This document shows positions 21,015-32,091 of a DNA stretch of 64,000 bases, piece after piece. The DNA comes from Rugalucina vietnamica (taxonomy: Eukaryota > Mollusca > Bivalvia > Lucinida > Lucinidae). The stretch's first letter is position 1. Each line of letters starts with the position of its first letter. The DNA is taken from positions 39,582,383 to 39,646,382 of the forward strand of contig OZ024879.1 in assembly GCA_964017185.1 (NCBI GenBank), in the 5' to 3' direction. The notes under the pieces were generated by a model. It was not told the origin of the DNA. It worked only from the letters and a program-made list of their open reading frames with translations, and did not search any database. The translations under genes were made by a program, and so were the position numbers.

Positions 21015-21962
21015 TGTGGGTGATAATGCAAAATTTCGGGGCAAAAAGTGTAAAATTGGGAAAAACTATCTATGGATTTTTTTCAGTTCGTTTTCATTGT
21101 ACATGTGTCTGCATCATGACAGTAGCAGAAAAACAACAAAACATTTGAATTTAAGGGAATTTGAAGATTTTACAAAATTTTGAAGCTTGACATTTTCGGA
21201 AAATTAACCGGTGAAAATTCTTTTAAACTGCAAAGAAAACAAACAAAAATGCATTTTAGACTAATGCAGGTAAGCGCATACTTACTCGACTGTTTTGACA
21301 AGTTTCATAAACATAAGTCAGATCCGTTTGCTGTACTTCCGGTCTGTATGCAAGAACTTTTAATTTTGATTTTACAGCTACAGTTTTCTTATTTTTTAAA
21401 TTTGTATGTGCCATGTAAAGGGATAGGATAGAACAACTTGTCCTAAACAATATATTGATATGAACAAAACAAATAGTCTTAGGAGAGCAGAATAAAATTA
21501 GTGCTTTACTTGGTGCCATTGGCTTTTGTTTTAAAACTGTACCAAATAAAGCACAAACTCTATGCTGCTTTGCTGGGACTGTTTGTTTTGTCCCCAACAA
21601 ATGATTGTATGGGGCAACTTGTTCAATCGCAAACCAATACAATGGCATATGATAATCCCAAAAGTTGTGAAATCAAAATAAAAATTCATGCATGCAAACC
21701 GGAAGTATAGCAAACGGATATGACTTCTCTATATGAAACTTGTCAAAAGAGTCAAGTTGGGTATGTGCTTACCTGCTGTAGCCTAAGAATGCATTTTTCC
21801 TGTTTAAATGAAATCAAAACCGCCGGTAAATTTGTCTAAAAATTTTAATGCTAATTTTCAAAATGATTTGTTGCTTTCCTGCTTCTGAAGCTTTTCTGCA
21901 AATCTTGCAATTTTACACTTTTTTGCCCCAAAAAATTTACATGTACATTATCATCTCGAAAT
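21015..21962. mobile_element. Long foldback (inverted-repeat) element
   Basis: The outer ends GATAATGCAAAATTTCGGGGCAAAAAGTG and, inverted, CACTTTTTTGCCCCAAAAAATTT...ATTATC bracket about 950 bp. Inner arms also match: GCATTTTAGACTAATGCAGGTAAGCGCATACTTAC with GTGCTTACCTGCTGTAGCCTAAGAATGCATTTT, and CGTTTGCTGTACTTCCGGT with ACCGGAAGTATAGCAAACG. Two overlapping open frames on opposite strands are a by-product of this symmetry. No transposase is present. Confidence 0.75.
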
Positions 21963-22084
21963 AGACACCAGACGGTGATCTGGCATGTTGAAAGATCCAA
22001 AGAAGCGCATACTTCTGGTTTTATTAATGTGTTTTTTCAAAATTGTTCGATTGTCAAACTTGAAGAGACAATGCTGCGATTTTC

Positions 22085-22480
22085 GACTTGTTTTCAACTG
22101 TCCATTCGTGAGGGTAGGCGCCTGTAAAACTGGTTTAAGCTCCCCCCCCCCCAGTAATTTCATATTACTGAAATTTCCAATGCGATACTTCTGTTGTGGT
22201 TCTTATTGTTTTGTGTTTTGGAGTCGAATTTTTGTGCTGTTTGAGCCATATGTACGTTTTCATATTTTAGTTCAGTCCGAGTAACTGGGTGGCCGCCCAT
22301 TGGGGAATAGCTGCTCACTCGGCTTTCGACATGTTTAAATGGAACAATTACCTAAGTGTCATTTAGTTTTTTCCCACTCCTCGGTTTATGGAGTGGGAAA
22401 TTCTTTCTGATTGCGCCATTTCCTGATCATTGCCTATTTGTACTTTTTATCATCATTGTAGTTTTTGTTTCTCCCACACT
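22085..22480 (+). repeat. Repeat C copy (diverged), preceded by D fragment
   Basis: 21965-22080 is an inverted fragment of D (GGCATGTTGAAAGATCCAAAGAAGCG, GAAGAGACAATGCTGCGATTTTCG). From 22085, C motifs follow: CGATACTTCTGTTGTGGTTC, GGTGGCCGCCCATTGGGG, CCTCGGTTTATGGAGTGGG and GATTGCGCCATTTCCTGATC. Confidence 0.65.
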
Positions 22481-22564
22481 GGTTCCGCGACAGAAACGCC
22501 AAGGTTTATCCATTAGGACTCACGGATATCGTAAAAAAATACAGATTTGTCAACATGGTACACC

Positions 22565-22950
22565 CTAAAGATTAGATTCACTGTTCGCCAGAAATCCAGT
22601 TATGGTGCTTTCACCATTGAATGAACGCATTTTTTGACAAAAATTGCGCGATAGTGGTAAGTATTTTGCATGCTTCTAGAAATCAGATTTGTTTATGTGT
22701 CGCCTTTTACTGTTGATTGCATTTACCCACATGCACTCGTGCCGTGTAATGGCAAAATTACCACAAAAGATGATTGTAGGAGCATGCGGAAGGCTTTCTG
22801 TTTGTATGCTTGTTGACAAAAGTCGAAAATCGCAGCATAAAGTACGTACAAAATTCAAAGGAATGTGCGACTGTCGCAGTGAGAATGTTTTACTTTTTGT
22901 ACCCAGAGATGCTTTAGACTGCGAAGAATCGTTAGTAAGACAATTTGCGT
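22565..22950 (+). repeat. Repeat R copy
   Basis: Shares TTCGCCAGAAATCC, AATTGCGCGATAGTGGTAAGTATTTTGCATG, GGCAAAATTACCACAAAAGATG and GAGCATGCGGAAGGC with arm A (16955-17640) and arm B (28690-28840). A D-like tail follows (GTCGAAAATCGCAGC, GCGACTGTCGCAGTGAGA). The ends of the big inverted duplication therefore lie in a repeat that also occurs separately. Confidence 0.55.
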
Positions 22951-23249
22951 AATACTCACAGAAATCTGTTTAAGTTTCGGACAGTTATTTATTCTGTCAG
23001 CCAAAATAACATTTATAATCTTCACATTGTGTCCAGGACTATGCTGTTAAAGTATTTCGGTAGCCCGCCAGACTTTGTCTTAGAATTTCCAGTATAAGTC
23101 CGGGAATACCGGCAGGAGTACCGGAATTTATAGTGTACACTATGTGCATGCTGATGAGTCCTGGGGGTAGGGTTCGGTACCAGGCGTCCATAGGTGGAAG
23201 ACTGTGTCCCTATGTGGGAGGCGTCCTTACCATCAAGGTCCTTAGCGTT

Positions 23250-23348
23250 TTCTTCACAACATATGCCCATGTCAAGGGTATCCCTGTTTTCCACATGTGA
23301 TAGAAGGAGCCTCAACACAGGCACAGCCATCTTGGAACAAAATAGAAA

Positions 23349-23424
<76 letters not shown>

Positions 23425-23645
23425 AGTAGAGAGTTTGACTGTGGAACAGCGGAAAGATTATTAGTATGTAGATATAACCAAACGGGCTACTTACTTGACA
23501 AGTATCCACCATAGCTTGATCTGTTCCTCTTTTTTCTCTACCTACAAGAACTAAATACCCATAGAATAGCTGCGGCGGCTCTGTAGTCTTCAGTGTCAGG
23601 TCGAAAAGTGTATGATGATGCAGGATTACATAGAATATGGAATTT
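23250..23645 (-). repeat. Repeat E copy, inverted
   Basis: Read on the minus strand it runs in the E order (TCCATATTCTATGTAATCCTGC ... CCAAGATGGCTGTGCCTGTGTTGAGGCTCC). A TG microsatellite has expanded inside it. Confidence 0.7.
23352..23418. repeat. (TG)n microsatellite
   Basis: About 33 uninterrupted TG units. The poly-Thr-His or Cys-Val open frames across it are artefacts. Confidence 0.95.
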
Positions 23646-23989
23646 ATATTATCCATAGTGCAGATTATATTTTTCTTTTGATCCTTTGGGATCAGTGAAT
23701 ATATTTGGAGTATGTCAAATATATTGTACGTTAAGAATCATCTTCTTAACAACATTTTGATTATTTGGCCCCTTTGGGAATATGAGTCCTTGATTGAGAC
23801 TACACAGATGTAAATTCTTGAAATTGCAGAATAAATGTCTGGCTTTCGCTGCCAGTTTTGTAAAGGGTCACTGATGAAGGTTCATTACCCTAAATTGTAG
23901 AATATAGCCCATCTTCTCGCTTTGAATGTTTCACTGCTTGCAAAGGATCTAACGATTATTTTTATTATATTTATAGTTATATGAGTGGC

Positions 23990-24490
23990 ATCGAAATTAA
24001 TTAAGAAATAATACAAACTGCATTTATTACCTTGCTAAGCGCTGTAGCACCATAGGGTATGTTACAAAATATTGTTTGCGCATATTTCTATTGCCAGATA
24101 AGCATTTCTCACTTCAGAATAAATGGAAAACATAAACGATTTCTTATACGACTGGGTACAAAACAACTAACAGGATATCATTTGCCTCGCACAAAGCCTC
24201 TCTTTCACTGTGACAGTCTCGTGTTCCTATGAAATTCGCACGTACAGTCACTAATTGCTGAAAATCTCGAAATAGACGACTGTGATTTGGCATGTTGAAA
24301 GATCCGAAGTAGCGCATACTTCTGGTTTCATTCATATTTTTATCACAGACTGTGATTTGGCATGTTGAAAGATCCGAAGTAGCGCATACTTCTGGTTTCA
24401 TTCATATTTTTATCACAGTTGTTCGATTGTCAAACTAGAAGAGACAATGCTGCGATTTTCGAGCTTTTTTCAACTACCGTCCAAAAAGAA
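23990..24490 (-). repeat. Repeat D copy, inverted, with 70-bp tandem duplication
   Basis: Reverse orientation of D. Two consecutive, seemingly identical 70-bp units (about 24281-24350 and 24351-24420), each starting TGTGATTTGGCATGTTG, are unique to this copy. It is separated from E (23645) by about 345 bp not found in the other D-E pairs. Confidence 0.75.
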
Positions 24491-24526
24491 TGATAGTTCG
24501 TCTCTCACTAATGAGAAAGACCATCA

Positions 24527-27500
24527 TTATTTCTTGAATAGTGCTGATGTGTGTTGGTGAGTTCTTTGATGGCTGACTAGCCCAATTCTGGCTCTAAACT
24601 GTCGGTTGCAAGTAGAGCAAGTCAATGTCATAGAGTCTGATGGTGGCACATTTGTTTTGGCTTTGCGCTCTCTTCGCTTTCTTTCAGCTTCACAGATTCT
24701 CTCCTTTTCATAAAGAGCTGCTCCTTTGTTGATGAGACCTCGCCACTTTGATCGCTCCTGTGCAGTCTGTTCCCAGGACCCCATTGGTATTTCGAAATCC
24801 TTCAGAGAGGCTTTGAGGGTGTCATTGTAGCGTTTCTTCTGGCCACCTTGAGAGCGCTTTCCCTCCTGTAGTTCTCCATAGAAAACTTTCTTTGGAAGTC
24901 GCGCATCAGGCATTCTTATAACATGGCCAGTCCATCTTAGCTGTGCTAGCTTTAAGACTGTATGCATGCTTTGCATCCCTGCTTTCGTCAGGACCTCTGT
25001 GTCTGGAATCTTGTCCTGCCACTTGATTTTTAACAACTTTCTCAAACAGCTTAAGTGGAAATGGTTAAGTCTCTTTGCATGGCGTTGGTATACTGTCCAG
25101 GTCTCACATGCATACAAGAGGGTTGGCAGTACCACAGCCTTGTAGACTTTCAGCTTGGTGTCAAGCTTGATTCCATTTCGCTCCCAGACATTTGCACGGA
25201 GTCGTCCGAATGCCACACTAGCCTTTGCAATTCTGGCAGTGATCTCATCATCAATATGCACTGCTCTGGAGAGAGTGCTTCCCAGGTAGGTGAACTTGTC
25301 AACAACTTTCAGTTTTTGCCCATTCACAGTGATGGTTGGTTCATTATATGGCTTTCCGGGCGCTGGTTGGTGTACAAACTCTGTCTTTTTTGTGCTGATT
25401 GTGAGATCATAGTTATCACATGACTGTGAGACTTGATCCATGGCTCTTTGCATTTTTGCCTCTGTGCTGGCATTCTTATCCATATCATCTGCATAGAGGA
25501 GCTCATCTAGCACATCAGTCTGGACCTTAGTTTTGGCTTGCAACCTTCTGAGGTTGAATATGTTGCCATCAAAACGGTACCTGATTGGAAAACCAGTGTC
25601 ACTGTCCTGAAAAGCATCCATAAGCATGGCAGAAAACATCATGCTGAACAGTGTTGGTGCCAGGACACAGCCTTGTTTGACCCCATTTGTTACTTCAAAT
25701 GGTTCAGAGAACTCTCCATCATTTTGCACACGTGCCTGCATGCCATCATGAAACTGCCGCACCATTGCTATGAATCTGGGTGGACAGCCAAACTTGGCCA
25801 TGATTTTCCAATAACAGTGTCAAAAGCTTTGGTGAGGTCAACAAACGTCATGTATAGATCTACATTCTGTTCTTGGCATTTCTCCTGAAGCTGTCTTGCT
25901 GTGAAGATCATGTCTATTGTCCCTCTGTCTTTTCTGAATCCACATTGACTTTCTGGGATAAGTCCCGTCTGATCAAGATGAACATTCAGACGATTCAACA
26001 GAATTTTTGCAAGTATCTTCCCAGCAATTGATAGGAGGGAGATGCCTCTGTGATTGTCACAGACTTGAGGATTTCCTTTCCGCTTGTATAGGTGGATTAT
26101 GGATGCATCCTTAAATTCTTGTGGGATAGCCTCCTTTCTCCACATACAGTGAAACAACTCTGTCAGTTTCTCTGCCATGGGTAGCCCCCCAGCCTTGTAA
26201 ACTTCGGCAGGAATTGCATCTGCACCTGGGGCTTTGCCAGATTATAGTTGTTGAACTGCTTTTCTTGTTTCCGTAACGGTAGGAAATTCATCTAACAGAA
26301 CATTGCACTCTATCTGTGGAAGTCTGTTGATTGCATCCTCATTGATGTTTGATGGTCGATTAAGCACACTATTGAAGTGTTCTGCCAACCTTTCCAAGAT
26401 AACTTCTTTATCTGTGAGAAGAGTGTTACCATCTGCACTGAGCAATGTGGTGGCTCCAGAACTCTTTGGACCATAAATGGTTTTCAGTGCATCATGAAAT
26501 TTCTTCATGTCCTTTCTATCCGCAAAAGACTGAATTTCTTCTGTTTTCTTCCTCAGCCAGGAATCTTGCATGTCCCTAAGCTTGGTCTGGACTGTCTTAC
26601 AAATGTTGCTGTAGGCTGCTTTCTTTGATACTGAGCTAGTATCATCTTGATGTGCCTTGTGCAATCGGTGCTTTTCTTCAAGAAGCCTCTGAATTTCGTC
26701 ATCATTCTCATCAAACCAGTCTTGATGTTTGCGAGATGGATTGTCTAAGGTGCTTGCAGCTGAAGAAAGAACTGTTTTATGGAAAACTGTCCAGTTTTCT
26801 TCGGGGTCCTCTGAACTGAGATTCATTGCATCCAGTTGGTTGCAAATGTCTGTTAAGAAATCTTGTCTCATGCTGTCTTTATTCAGCTTTGAGACATCCA
26901 GTCTCTTAGGAGCTTTCTTGCCTTGAGGACGCCTCGCTGGCTGTATTCTTAGGTTGAGTTTGCTGACAACCAGTCTATGATCTGTCAAGCAGTCTGCACC
27001 ACACATAGTCTTTGTCACTTTAACATCCTGCCTGTCTGTTCTCCGCACTATGACATAGTCTATGAGATGCCAGTGTTTGGAACGGGGATGCATCCAGGAT
27101 GTTTTGTTCCTATTAGGTAGACGGAAGACTGTGTTGGTGATTAGAAGGTCATGTTCAGCACACTTCCTGAGAAGCAAGAGACCATTGCTGTTGCACTTTC
27201 CAACCCCTTCTGGACCTATAACTCCTTCCCAGGTCTGGTGGTCTGTACCCACTCTGGCATTAAAGTCGCCAAGAAGGATAAGCTTGTCTGTGCGGGGTGT
27301 TGCAGAAATAACATTGACTAGGTCATCATAGAACTTGTCCTTGGCCTCATCTGGATTGGCCATTGTGGGTGCATAAGCACTGACGATAGTTGCATGTTTA
27401 TTGCCTGACAGAGGAAGTCTCAATGTCATTAGACGGTCATTAATGCCTTTTGGCAATCCTGACAGCTTACCAACAAGTTCTGTTTTGATGGCAAAGCCAA

Positions 27501-27705
27501 CTCCTGCTTCACGCCTCTCTTCACTTTTGCGTCCACTCCAGAAGAAGGTGTATCCAGCACCAACTTCTTTGATCTCCCCAACATCTGCGAACCGAGTCTC
27601 ACTCAATGCAGCTATCTGTATATCATACCTCCCAAGTTCTCTGCCCACAAGGGCCGTTCTACGCTGTGGTCTATCTGACCCAGCATTGTCCATTAAAGTA
27701 CGCAC
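24527..27705 (-). pseudogene. LINE endonuclease/reverse transcriptase ORF, broken
   Basis: The coding region for one EN-RT protein is split into three open pieces. 27705-26242 holds the endonuclease (SETRFADVG, SAYAPTMAN, LLGDFNARVG, LIDYVIVRR, TDHRLVV) up to the nonsense codon. 26178-25768 holds RT motifs 1-A (RGISLLSIAGKILAK, QCGFRKDRGT, FVDLTKAFDTV) up to a 13-bp deletion. 25801-24527 holds RT motifs B-C (GVKQGCVLAPTLF, catalytic YADD), the thumb and a C-terminal C2H2-like finger (CSTCNRQF...HQRTHQH). The endonuclease start WNVRTL is intact here, unlike in the other copy. Confidence 0.9.
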
Positions 27706-28167
27706 ATTCCATGCGCCAATCCGTAAGGGGATTACTCTAGCTTTTTTCTTTGTATTTCGACCGCTTAAGGGGATCCCCGCTGATCGCGGTTAACCAGCCA
27801 GGGGGTTTGAAGCAGGCAATTGTTTAGGGCACCTTTTCTAGCCCCTTCCCCATGCTACGGGGGTGAGCAGTGCGGTCCTAAATAGGTCTGCTCAGTCGCT
27901 CAGCCGACTGCCGAATTCTGCTTACTGCTTCTCCTCACAGAAAACGACCATTAGAACTGAGCCGCCTGTGTGCAGGTCTGCAACTACAGCTCCCAGTGTG
28001 TCCTACACCTGCTGCTTCGCCACTCGCCCATCGCCACAGGACTTTGTAGGTATGTGGGTGCAAGTGTGGTGAAATTTTTGTGTATGCAAGTGCTTGTGTG
28101 TTGAGAAATAAGATGACATGCGCTATGAAATTGGATTATAGTGAGGAAGAGGTGCGCAACGTCAACC

Positions 28168-28350
28168 TCACTCTCTAGTCCTCGCCCAGCTGCGCCCAGA
28201 GGCAAGACACAGGTCAAGACGTCTGGAGTTGGGTTTGGATGCAGTGGATGACCGTAACATCTTTAGTGCCTTGTCACGCTCTGCATGTTCCACAACATGT
28301 TGCTGTATCGCTTTCTGAACCGTTGAATCAGGTGATTTCTTCCGCTCCAT
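28168..28350 (-). CDS. Small leader ORF of the LINE
   Basis: Sixty codons starting MERKKSPDSTVQKAIQQH, conserved with two substitutions (V/M, L/P) in the + strand LINE (46359-46541). It may be a remnant of an ORF1 or a regulatory leader. No domain is recognised. Its conservation could simply reflect the youth of both copies. Confidence 0.35.
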   Translation of the reverse strand: MERKKSPDSTVQKAIQQHVVEHAERDKALKMLRSSTASKPNSRRLDLCLASGRSWARTRE

Positions 28351-28939
28351 CTACCGAAACAGTCTTTGCATATCTGGACTAGGCATATCCAGACACACAG
28401 GTTTGATTTTGGAGTTTCCTTCTCCTAGATGAATTGCTGGCCACAGCTGAAGAGCTCCATCTACCCTTTCTTAGGTTTTGTTTAGAGACCTGTAAACTCC
28501 TAGGAGGACTGTCAACCAAGACTAATGAGTTCCCCATGCCCTGCTAGATTTTTGTGTAGAGAACTAGCTTAACTGTTAGATGAGTTGCCTTCCAAGGCTA
28601 ACGAGCCCCATCTGCACCACATGACAACAGGTAGTACTGATTACATGTTACAGTAGCAGTTACACTGACCTGACCTGATGTAGAATACCTTCTACATGTT
28701 CATACAAACTCCTTTTGTGGTAATAATGCCGTAACACGGATGTGTAAAAAAGGTGGCACATAGTCAAATCCGTTTACCAGAAAACATGCAAAATACTTAC
28801 CACTATTGCGCAACAATCACTGGATTTCTGGCGAATAGTTAATTTATAGGTTGTGTACTGTCATAGGTAGCGCGCTTTTCACATGTATATTATACATGTG
28901 AGTTACCACATGGGCGGAAACATGAATATTTTATTATTT

Positions 28940-29095
28940 GTTTCTTTGTTTGTTTGAGTTGCGGTTAAGCGTCCCAGTCAACAGCTCCGGTCATGTAGGG
29001 ACGTTAACTCAATTTTATGGGAAATTAATCCAAAAGCAGGATGTCATGACATCCAGACAGTGCTTCAAATTATAACCACCGATGTAAGCCTCTAA
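28940..29095 (-). repeat. SINE-tail-like fragment in arm B
   Basis: Inverted counterpart of 16740-16865: TTTGTTTGTTTGAGTTGCGG tail, CGTCCCAGTCAACAGCTCCG, CAAAAGCAGGATGTCATGACATCC. Confidence 0.55.
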
Positions 29096-29106
29096 GGCTT
29101 TTTATA

Positions 29107-30020
29107 CACATGGAAATATGTTAGGGAACACCTGTAATAATGTGACTACCAACTTTTGACTGTATATATCCTTCTTTGTAAAAATTATTAAGACTGTTTT
29201 GACACTTTATCAGAATCTGTAGTATCAAAAGTTGCTTCTTTGAGAAAATGGTTAGCATTAAACTTAAACTGCGGCGGACAGCGGACATCTTTAATGCAGA
29301 TTTTTTTTTTTTTGCTAAATGGAAGTACCGCACTGAAATTCGTTGCGATAACTTCGTTCTGTAAACTTTTTCGTAAGGATCAAGCTGAAACATTGCTTGT
29401 GGAACTTTGATCATAATTTCTTTATTTTCTGACCGACTGTCGGCGGTAGATATATACGTTTCCGGCGGTGGGTTTCATTATCACGTTTTGTTCTTTGGCT
29501 ATACATTTTTCAGGTTGTAAATGTAGGGCCAGATTTTCGATTTGACCTTTTATGAATTTAGACATGCACGTTCTGGTCATAGCGTCAGAGCGGAATTATT
29601 CTTTTACGGCTTTATTTGCAAAACAATACAAGGACTTTGCTTACCACAGAAATCAATGCAAATTGCAGATTTTGCAGGATTTTTTGGTTTGAAAATAAAA
29701 CATGAAGTTTTAGATCCGAAGTCGTTTGTTTATTAAGAACGATCAGATTCAATATTTTATTCCTGTTTCGCTTTCAAAAATTGAGTTTTGCGGAGTGCAG
29801 AAGCACAAAGGCAAAGCCGTATTCAGTAAAATTTCAGTTTTTCATCTATGGCACATTGTATCCTCCGTAGCATAAAGACAAAGTGTTGTGAACTTCCATA
29901 AAGGCTAAGGTATTAAATATGATATGTGATAAAAATTTCAGTATCGCCAGAAAAAACGAAAATGGATTTTTTTTAACTTTAACCTAGTGCTAAAAGCGTT
30001 CCTTAACTTATTCCCATGTG
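29107..30020. mobile_element. TIR element X, copy B
   Basis: About 914 bp with ends CACATGGAAATATGTTAGGGAAC and, inverted, GTTCCTTAACTTATTCCCATGTG, flanked by TATA on each side (29103-29106, 30021-30024). Arm A has the uninterrupted site CCATATATATAAGCC at 16687-16701, so this copy inserted after duplication. No coding capacity. Confidence 0.85.
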
Positions 30021-30394
30021 TATATATGGATGGTTCGACTTGAACCAAGTTTCTTGGGCAGGCTCAAACCAAGGCGGGTAACCAGTAATCAGATGATCAG
30101 TCAGTAGCGTATGCCTGGAGCACAGTAGCCCATCAATTCTATAGTCCACAAAGGGCGGGGCCCGAATATTTTACAAGATCTAGACTACTAAATATGAATG
30201 AAATACAAGAGTGTCTAATGCATTTGACTGAGCAGGATAGAGATAGATGATTTCTAATGGTAAACAATAACGGTGGTCTATGCTTACTGAGTTAAACGTT
30301 TTACTGACGATCACGCCTCCGCCTTTCATGACCATCTTTGCTGTAGAAGCACAATATTGTCTCTTAACCCATATTTGACGAAAGGACTTTCCCA

Positions 30395-30597
30395 TCATTA
30401 TCATTTGGGTGAGTCCACTTTTATTTTAGGGGCATCAGGAGTGATTTTTAAATTTTATTCCATTTTTCGATGAAAATTCTCTAGTAAGCAAACAGAATAG
30501 CCCCAGATGGGACGCCGCGTTCTGCGGCGGCACATCTGGGGCTTTTCTGTTTGCCTATGTCCCATAAAAGGGATGCCAGGCTTAAATGAGTTAAAGA
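30395..30597 (+). mobile_element. Palindromic element P3 copy
   Basis: The core hairpin AAGCAAACAGAATAGCCCCAGATG...CATCTGGGGCTTTTCTGTTTGC has GACGCCGCGTTCTGCGGCGG at its tip. It is followed by CTATGTCCCATAAAAGGGATGCCAGGC and preceded by TGAGTCCACTTTTATTTTAGG. Other copies are at 36560-36765 and 55865-56065 in the same orientation. No obvious terminal inverted repeats. Confidence 0.75.
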
Positions 30598-30733
30598 TTG
30601 TGAGTATATAAAAATACCTATTCGGCAAGCTATTTTTATATACTCACAATCTTTAAGGGACAATATTGTTTTTCTACAGCAAAGATGGCCAGTCTGTGAT
30701 GATCAACAGCAATGCACATTCCGTGTTCATTAT

Positions 30734-30971
30734 ATGAGCCGCCTCATGGGAAAACCAACAATGTGGTTTCCGGACAAGTCCGACACAAACCGACATGTGA
30801 AAGCACAGAAAAGAGATAGAAACTTGAAATTTAGGATTTAAGAACAAGAGGAAGTGTACTATCCGTGTAGCGAAATCAAAGGCGCTGATCAGCTTCGCAG
30901 TTACTGCGAAGCTGATCTGCGCCTTTGTTTTCGCCTAGGCAGATTGTTTGTTATCTCATGTGGCGGCTCAT
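30734..30971 (-). mobile_element. MITE2 copy in arm B
   Basis: ATGAGCCGCCTCATGGGAAAACC at one end and its complement GGCGGCTCAT at the other, with a clean inner hairpin (AAAGGCGCTGATCAGCTTCGCAG...). Arm A at 16345-16360 reads straight through the corresponding site (GCATATATATCATGTACC), so this is a lineage-specific insertion. Confidence 0.85.
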
Positions 30972-31119
30972 ATATATGCATATAAGGATCGACCTACATG
31001 GGGCTATATAAAGGACAATACTCAGTATGTATTGGCATTGATTTTAATATGAAAATCTATTGATGAGAGGATTTTTATTCAGTTAAACGGCCCTTTCAAG
31101 ATTATTTCAGCTCATATTA

Positions 31120-31375
31120 GACGGGCCAGTCAGTAGGTGGGGAGAAAACGGGAGAACCCCGAGAAAAAACACCTGGCACACACGCAAGTAGAACTTGGCT
31201 TGTGTCACATTTCCCCCGTGTGGGACTCGAACCAGTACGAGACACAGCGTTGAGATGATCGAATGGTTAAGCGCTGTAATGAAATATCAGCGCTCTCTAC
31301 CATTCGGCCACAGAAGCAGGCTGGAAGCTTGAAATTTTGGATATAAGAAGAAGGGGGATTGTTCTATTTCACACT
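31120..31375 (-). mobile_element. SINE (type 4) within MITE2 remnant, arm B
   Basis: Inverted match of 16024-16260. The SINE body AGAACTTGGCTTGTGTCACAT, B-box complement GGGACTCGAACC near 31222 and A-box region near 31300 are all present. The MITE2 remnant GAAGCTTGAAATTTTGGAT follows at 31325. Confidence 0.6.
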
Positions 31376-32091
31376 GATCTGTCTTTACCTACATGTACGG
31401 TCAACGAGGCCTACGAATAGTAAACGAGGAGGTCTCAACACACAGGACACTATTCAAAGTGTTCTTGGGGCGAATCGGTTTGTTAAATTTATTTATTTAT
31501 TATAAGCTTCTGATGCTGTTTAGCCGCATGTCACATGCCTTACGACCAACAAGCTTTTGCTTAGATCATTTCTTTCTGCAGGAAACCACAAATTTATTAT
31601 ACTGTTGAATCTCCCGAGACCAGTACTTGCAAAATTATGCATTTTGTATCAGACCGAGTCGGAGAAGAAGAGCTTATCTTGTGGCTCTAACGGTTCGACG
31701 GCCAATGATTTTTGTTTTTGCGAGCATAGATACTGGCCGTCTTAATTCTTGTGAAATTGTTAAATATTTTTATTACAACAAAATGGACACCGAGGCCAAC
31801 GCTACGAACAATGATCATATTTATATAAAATAAATCTTATTTCGATAATATAAGTACTGTAGCATTTTGGGTTACCCTCACGTTATCCTTTCATCCTCTT
31901 CTTGGCTACGATCGGTTTGCGATCGCTGTAACTTCTGGTTCTCGTCTGCACTCATAGCCTCATGTTGCTTAATCTGATCTTTCAGGATGAGATTTTCGTC
32001 CATTAGGTCCTGGTTTTTACCCGCAAACTGAAAAAATTACCATTTCACTGGTACTGGGGAAAAGTTTAGATAACAGGATTTATGTGTCAGA
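31376..32091. other. Non-coding flank in arm B
   Basis: No gene. It aligns inverted with 15520-16020. Short open frames at 31393-31833 are not conserved in the other arm. Confidence 0.5.

Larger units (their letters stand above)
24491..28675 (-). mobile_element. Full-length-type LINE, minus-strand copy (dead)
   Basis: A 4.2-kb non-LTR retrotransposon almost identical to the + strand copy at 46034-50236. Shared ends are GGTCAGGTCAGT at the 5' side and GAGAGACGAACTATCA at the 3' side. It has no poly(A) or microsatellite tail. Coding lesions against the other copy are a TCA-to-TAA nonsense change near 26245 and a 13-bp deletion near 25811. It inserted into arm B of the inverted duplication, just after GAAGGTATTCTACATCA (read on the minus strand). 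The clade is uncertain; the endonuclease resembles RTE-type elements often annotated as craniofacial development protein 2. Confidence 0.92.

Noticed and set aside
23194-23656. Open frames with poly(Cys-Val) or poly(Thr-His)
   Set aside because: Produced by translation of the TG microsatellite.
25055-25423. A 122-codon plus-strand frame, also seen at 49304-49672 on the minus strand
   Set aside because: Antisense shadow of the LINE reverse transcriptase frame, conserved only because the two LINEs are near-identical.
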